In this document: piece after piece, positions 6,558 through 7,937 of the stretch
Numbering within the stretch: the stretch's first letter is position 1
Layout of the letters: every line of letters begins with the position of its first letter
Assembly (NCBI GenBank): GCA_003486785.1
Contig: DNFZ01000258.1
Span: 1 to 7,937, forward strand
Source: Clostridiales bacterium
GTDB taxonomy: Bacteria; Bacillota; Clostridia; Christensenellales; CAG-138
Reading direction: 5' to 3'
DNA length: 7,937 nucleotides
Notes under the pieces: generated by a model
Seen by the model: the letters and a program-made list of their open reading frames with translations, nothing else
Database searches by the model: none
Told to the model about the DNA's origin: nothing
Made by a program: the position numbers and the translations under genes

Positions 6558-6568
6558 ATTCCTGTCGG

Positions 6569-6584
6569 ATGTAAGTAGTTACAT
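6569..6584. promoter_or_regulatory. Candidate operator, copy 2 (codB leader)
   Basis: ATGTAAGTAGTTACAT has perfect 6-bp arms around GTAG and matches the xdhA-promoter site at 14 of 16 positions in the same orientation. It lies just downstream of the predicted codB transcript start, where a bound repressor would block initiation or early elongation. The shared site is observed; its function is inferred. Confidence 0.7.
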
Positions 6585-6610
6585 TCAAATTTAACTATGG
6601 AGGTTGTCTT

Positions 6611-7840
6611 ATGGAGAAATCCAAACAGCATGTAGACATCGATTATTCGTTGGAAGCAGTGCCAACCACTGCGCGCAAAGGATTCTGGACGATGTTTGTC
6701 ATCATGCTCGGGTTCACATTCTTCTCCGCCAGCATGAGCGTTGGCGCGAAGATGGCAAACGGACTGGATCTTGGCGGTTTTATCTGGGCTATCCTCATCG
6801 GTGGCATCATACTCGGTGGATACACCGGCGTGCTGGCTTACATCGGCAGCAAGACCGGCCTGAGCCTTGACCTGCTCGCGCACCGCTCTTTTGGCGTGTT
6901 CGGCTCCTTCCTCCCATCCGCACTGATCAGCTTTACACAGATCGGCTGGTTCGGCGTAGGCGTTGCGATGTTCGCAATCCCCGCGGCGGAGTTGCTCAAC
7001 ATCAGCCCCTGGGTGCTTGTTATCATCGCAGGCGCGTGCATGACATCATCCGCCTACTTCGGCATCAAGGGCCTTGAGATCGTCAGCTTTATCTCCGTCC
7101 CGCTCATCGCCATTCTCGGCGTCTACTCCATGGTGACGGCGACGACGGCGGGTGGCGGCCTGGTCGCAATCTTCTCCAAATCCGCTGGCAGCCTCTCGCT
7201 CTTTGCAGCGGTCGGCATGGTCATCGGTTCCTTCGTTTCCGGCGGCACGGCAACGCCAAACTTTGTTCGCTTCTCAAAGAACATCCGCATCGCAGTGATC
7301 ACGACGATCGTCGCTTTCTTCCTTGGCAACACGTTGATGTTCGCCTTCGGCGCAGTCGGCGGCGCGTTCACCGGCAAAGATGATATCTTCTACGTCATGA
7401 TCGCACAGGGTCTCGCGATCCCGGCGCTCATCGTTCTCGGCGCGAACATCTGGACGACAAACGACAACGCGCTCTACACATCCGGCCTTGGGCTTTCCAA
7501 CATCACCAAGATTCGCAAGCGCCCGATGGTGCTCATCGCGGGCGTCGTCGGCACCGTCACTGCAATCTGGCTCTACAACAACTTCATCGGCTGGCTGAGC
7601 TTCCTCAACGCGACTCTGCCCCCCATCGGCGCAATCATCATGCTGGACTTCTTCCTCAACAAAGCCGCCTATGCTGAGGGCTCCGTGGATACGCGCAAGG
7701 TCAATTGGGCTGCGATCGCCGGCGTCGTCGCTGGCGCATTGGTCGGCAATTTCGTCAAGTGGGGCATCGCCGCCATCAACGCGATGGTCGTCGCCAGCGT
7801 GATCTACTATCTTGGCACAAAGCTGTTTTACAAGAAATAA
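6611..7840 (+). CDS. codB: CodB-like NCS1 nucleobase permease
   Basis: A 409-aa inner-membrane transporter of the nucleobase:cation symporter-1 family, close to E. coli cytosine permease in length and in many blocks: ARKGFW and MLGFTFFSASM (21-42), TQIGWFGVGVAMFAIP (109-124), GSFVSGGT (206-213), VAFFLGNTLMFAFG (234-247), NIWTTNDNALYTSGLG (279-294) and WLYNNFIGWLSFL (320-332). About twelve hydrophobic segments can be drawn, with a hydrophilic N-terminus and no signal peptide. GGAGG at 6599-6603, 7 nt upstream, fixes the start. Phe codons are 23 TTC to 8 TTT, against 3 TTC to 17 TTT in xdhA, so codon use differs from the nearby operon. In E. coli codB is followed by the cytosine deaminase gene codA; only 97 bp follow here, so that cannot be judged. 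Cytosine is the default substrate, but the oxidoreductase neighbours allow another base. Confidence 0.88.
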   Translation: MEKSKQHVDIDYSLEAVPTTARKGFWTMFVIMLGFTFFSASMSVGAKMANGLDLGGFIWAILIGGIILGGYTGVLAYIGSKTGLSLDLLAHRSFGVFGSFLPSALISFTQIGWFGVGVAMFAIPAAELLNISPWVLVIIAGACMTSSAYFGIKGLEIVSFISVPLIAILGVYSMVTATTAGGGLVAIFSKSAGSLSLFAAVGMVIGSFVSGGTATPNFVRFSKNIRIAVITTIVAFFLGNTLMFAFGAVGGAFTGKDDIFYVMIAQGLAIPALIVLGANIWTTNDNALYTSGLGLSNITKIRKRPMVLIAGVVGTVTAIWLYNNFIGWLSFLNATLPPIGAIIMLDFFLNKAAYAEGSVDTRKVNWAAIAGVVAGALVGNFVKWGIAAINAMVVASVIYYLGTKLFYKK

Positions 7841-7854
7841 CATCTTGTTTTCAA

Positions 7855-7875
7855 GCGGGAACCGTTATTTCTCGC
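7855..7875 (+). other. Hairpin after codB
   Basis: GCGGGAA (7855-7861) can pair with TTCTCGC (7869-7875), seven pairs including one G-U, around a 7-nt loop, 14 nt after the codB stop. No T-run follows, so it is not called an intrinsic terminator; it could protect the mRNA 3' end. I see nothing else in 7841-7937. Confidence 0.35.
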
Positions 7876-7937
7876 AGAATCACGCATTTACCTCCCCCCA
7901 ATGCAAAAACCACTTCGATTCCATTGCGCAATACCGT

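Noticed and set aside
7274..7843. 189-codon minus-strand frame opposite codB
   Set aside because: Asp/Glu/Arg-rich mirror of hydrophobic transmembrane codons, a typical antisense artefact.
7855..7875. Intrinsic terminator after codB
   Set aside because: The stem is short, contains a G-U pair and is followed by AGAATCACGC rather than a T-run.

Overview
The window carries a compact gene set for nucleobase or N-heterocycle uptake and oxidation. High-GC coding DNA, AT-rich promoter regions, strong GGAGG-type ribosome binding sites and an oxygen-independent enzyme style (molybdenum hydroxylase, FMN/Fe-S oxidoreductase) suggest an anaerobic, rather GC-rich Firmicute of the Clostridia type. That taxonomic guess is inference; no rRNA or marker gene is present.

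Layout. (1) 1-215: control region and leader, with a well-formed sigma-70-type promoter whose -10 box is overlapped by a palindrome. (2) 216-3870, plus strand: three translationally coupled genes for a xanthine-dehydrogenase-family enzyme, in the order molybdenum subunit (xdhA), FAD subunit (xdhB), [2Fe-2S] subunit (xdhC), joined by two ATGA stop/start overlaps. (3) 3871-4000: convergent intergenic gap with a strong hairpin, probably a shared terminator. (4) 4001-5119, minus strand: a dihydroorotate/dihydropyrimidine-dehydrogenase-like FMN protein with a C-terminal iron-sulfur domain. (5) 5120-5284: a gap containing a second copy of the last 19 codons plus stop of the adjacent lacI-family gene. 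(6) 5285-6310, minus strand: LacI-family regulator. (7) 6311-6610: divergent control region. (8) 6611-7840, plus strand: CodB-like NCS1 nucleobase permease. (9) 7841-7937: no gene seen.

How the parts may work together: the permease would import a purine, pyrimidine or related ring, the molybdenum hydroxylase would hydroxylate it, and the FMN/Fe-S protein could carry out a further ring redox step. The strongest regulatory signal is a 16-bp palindrome, ATGTAA(T/G)TAGTTACA(A/T), found in the same orientation at the xdhA promoter (81-96) and between promoter and start of the permease (6569-6584). It ties the enzyme operon and the transporter, about 6.5 kb apart, into one regulon. Two catalytic proteins depart from textbook family members at substrate-contact or catalytic positions (XdhA Ile243/Lys321; FMN protein Ala126), so the true substrates may not be xanthine or uracil/dihydroorotate.
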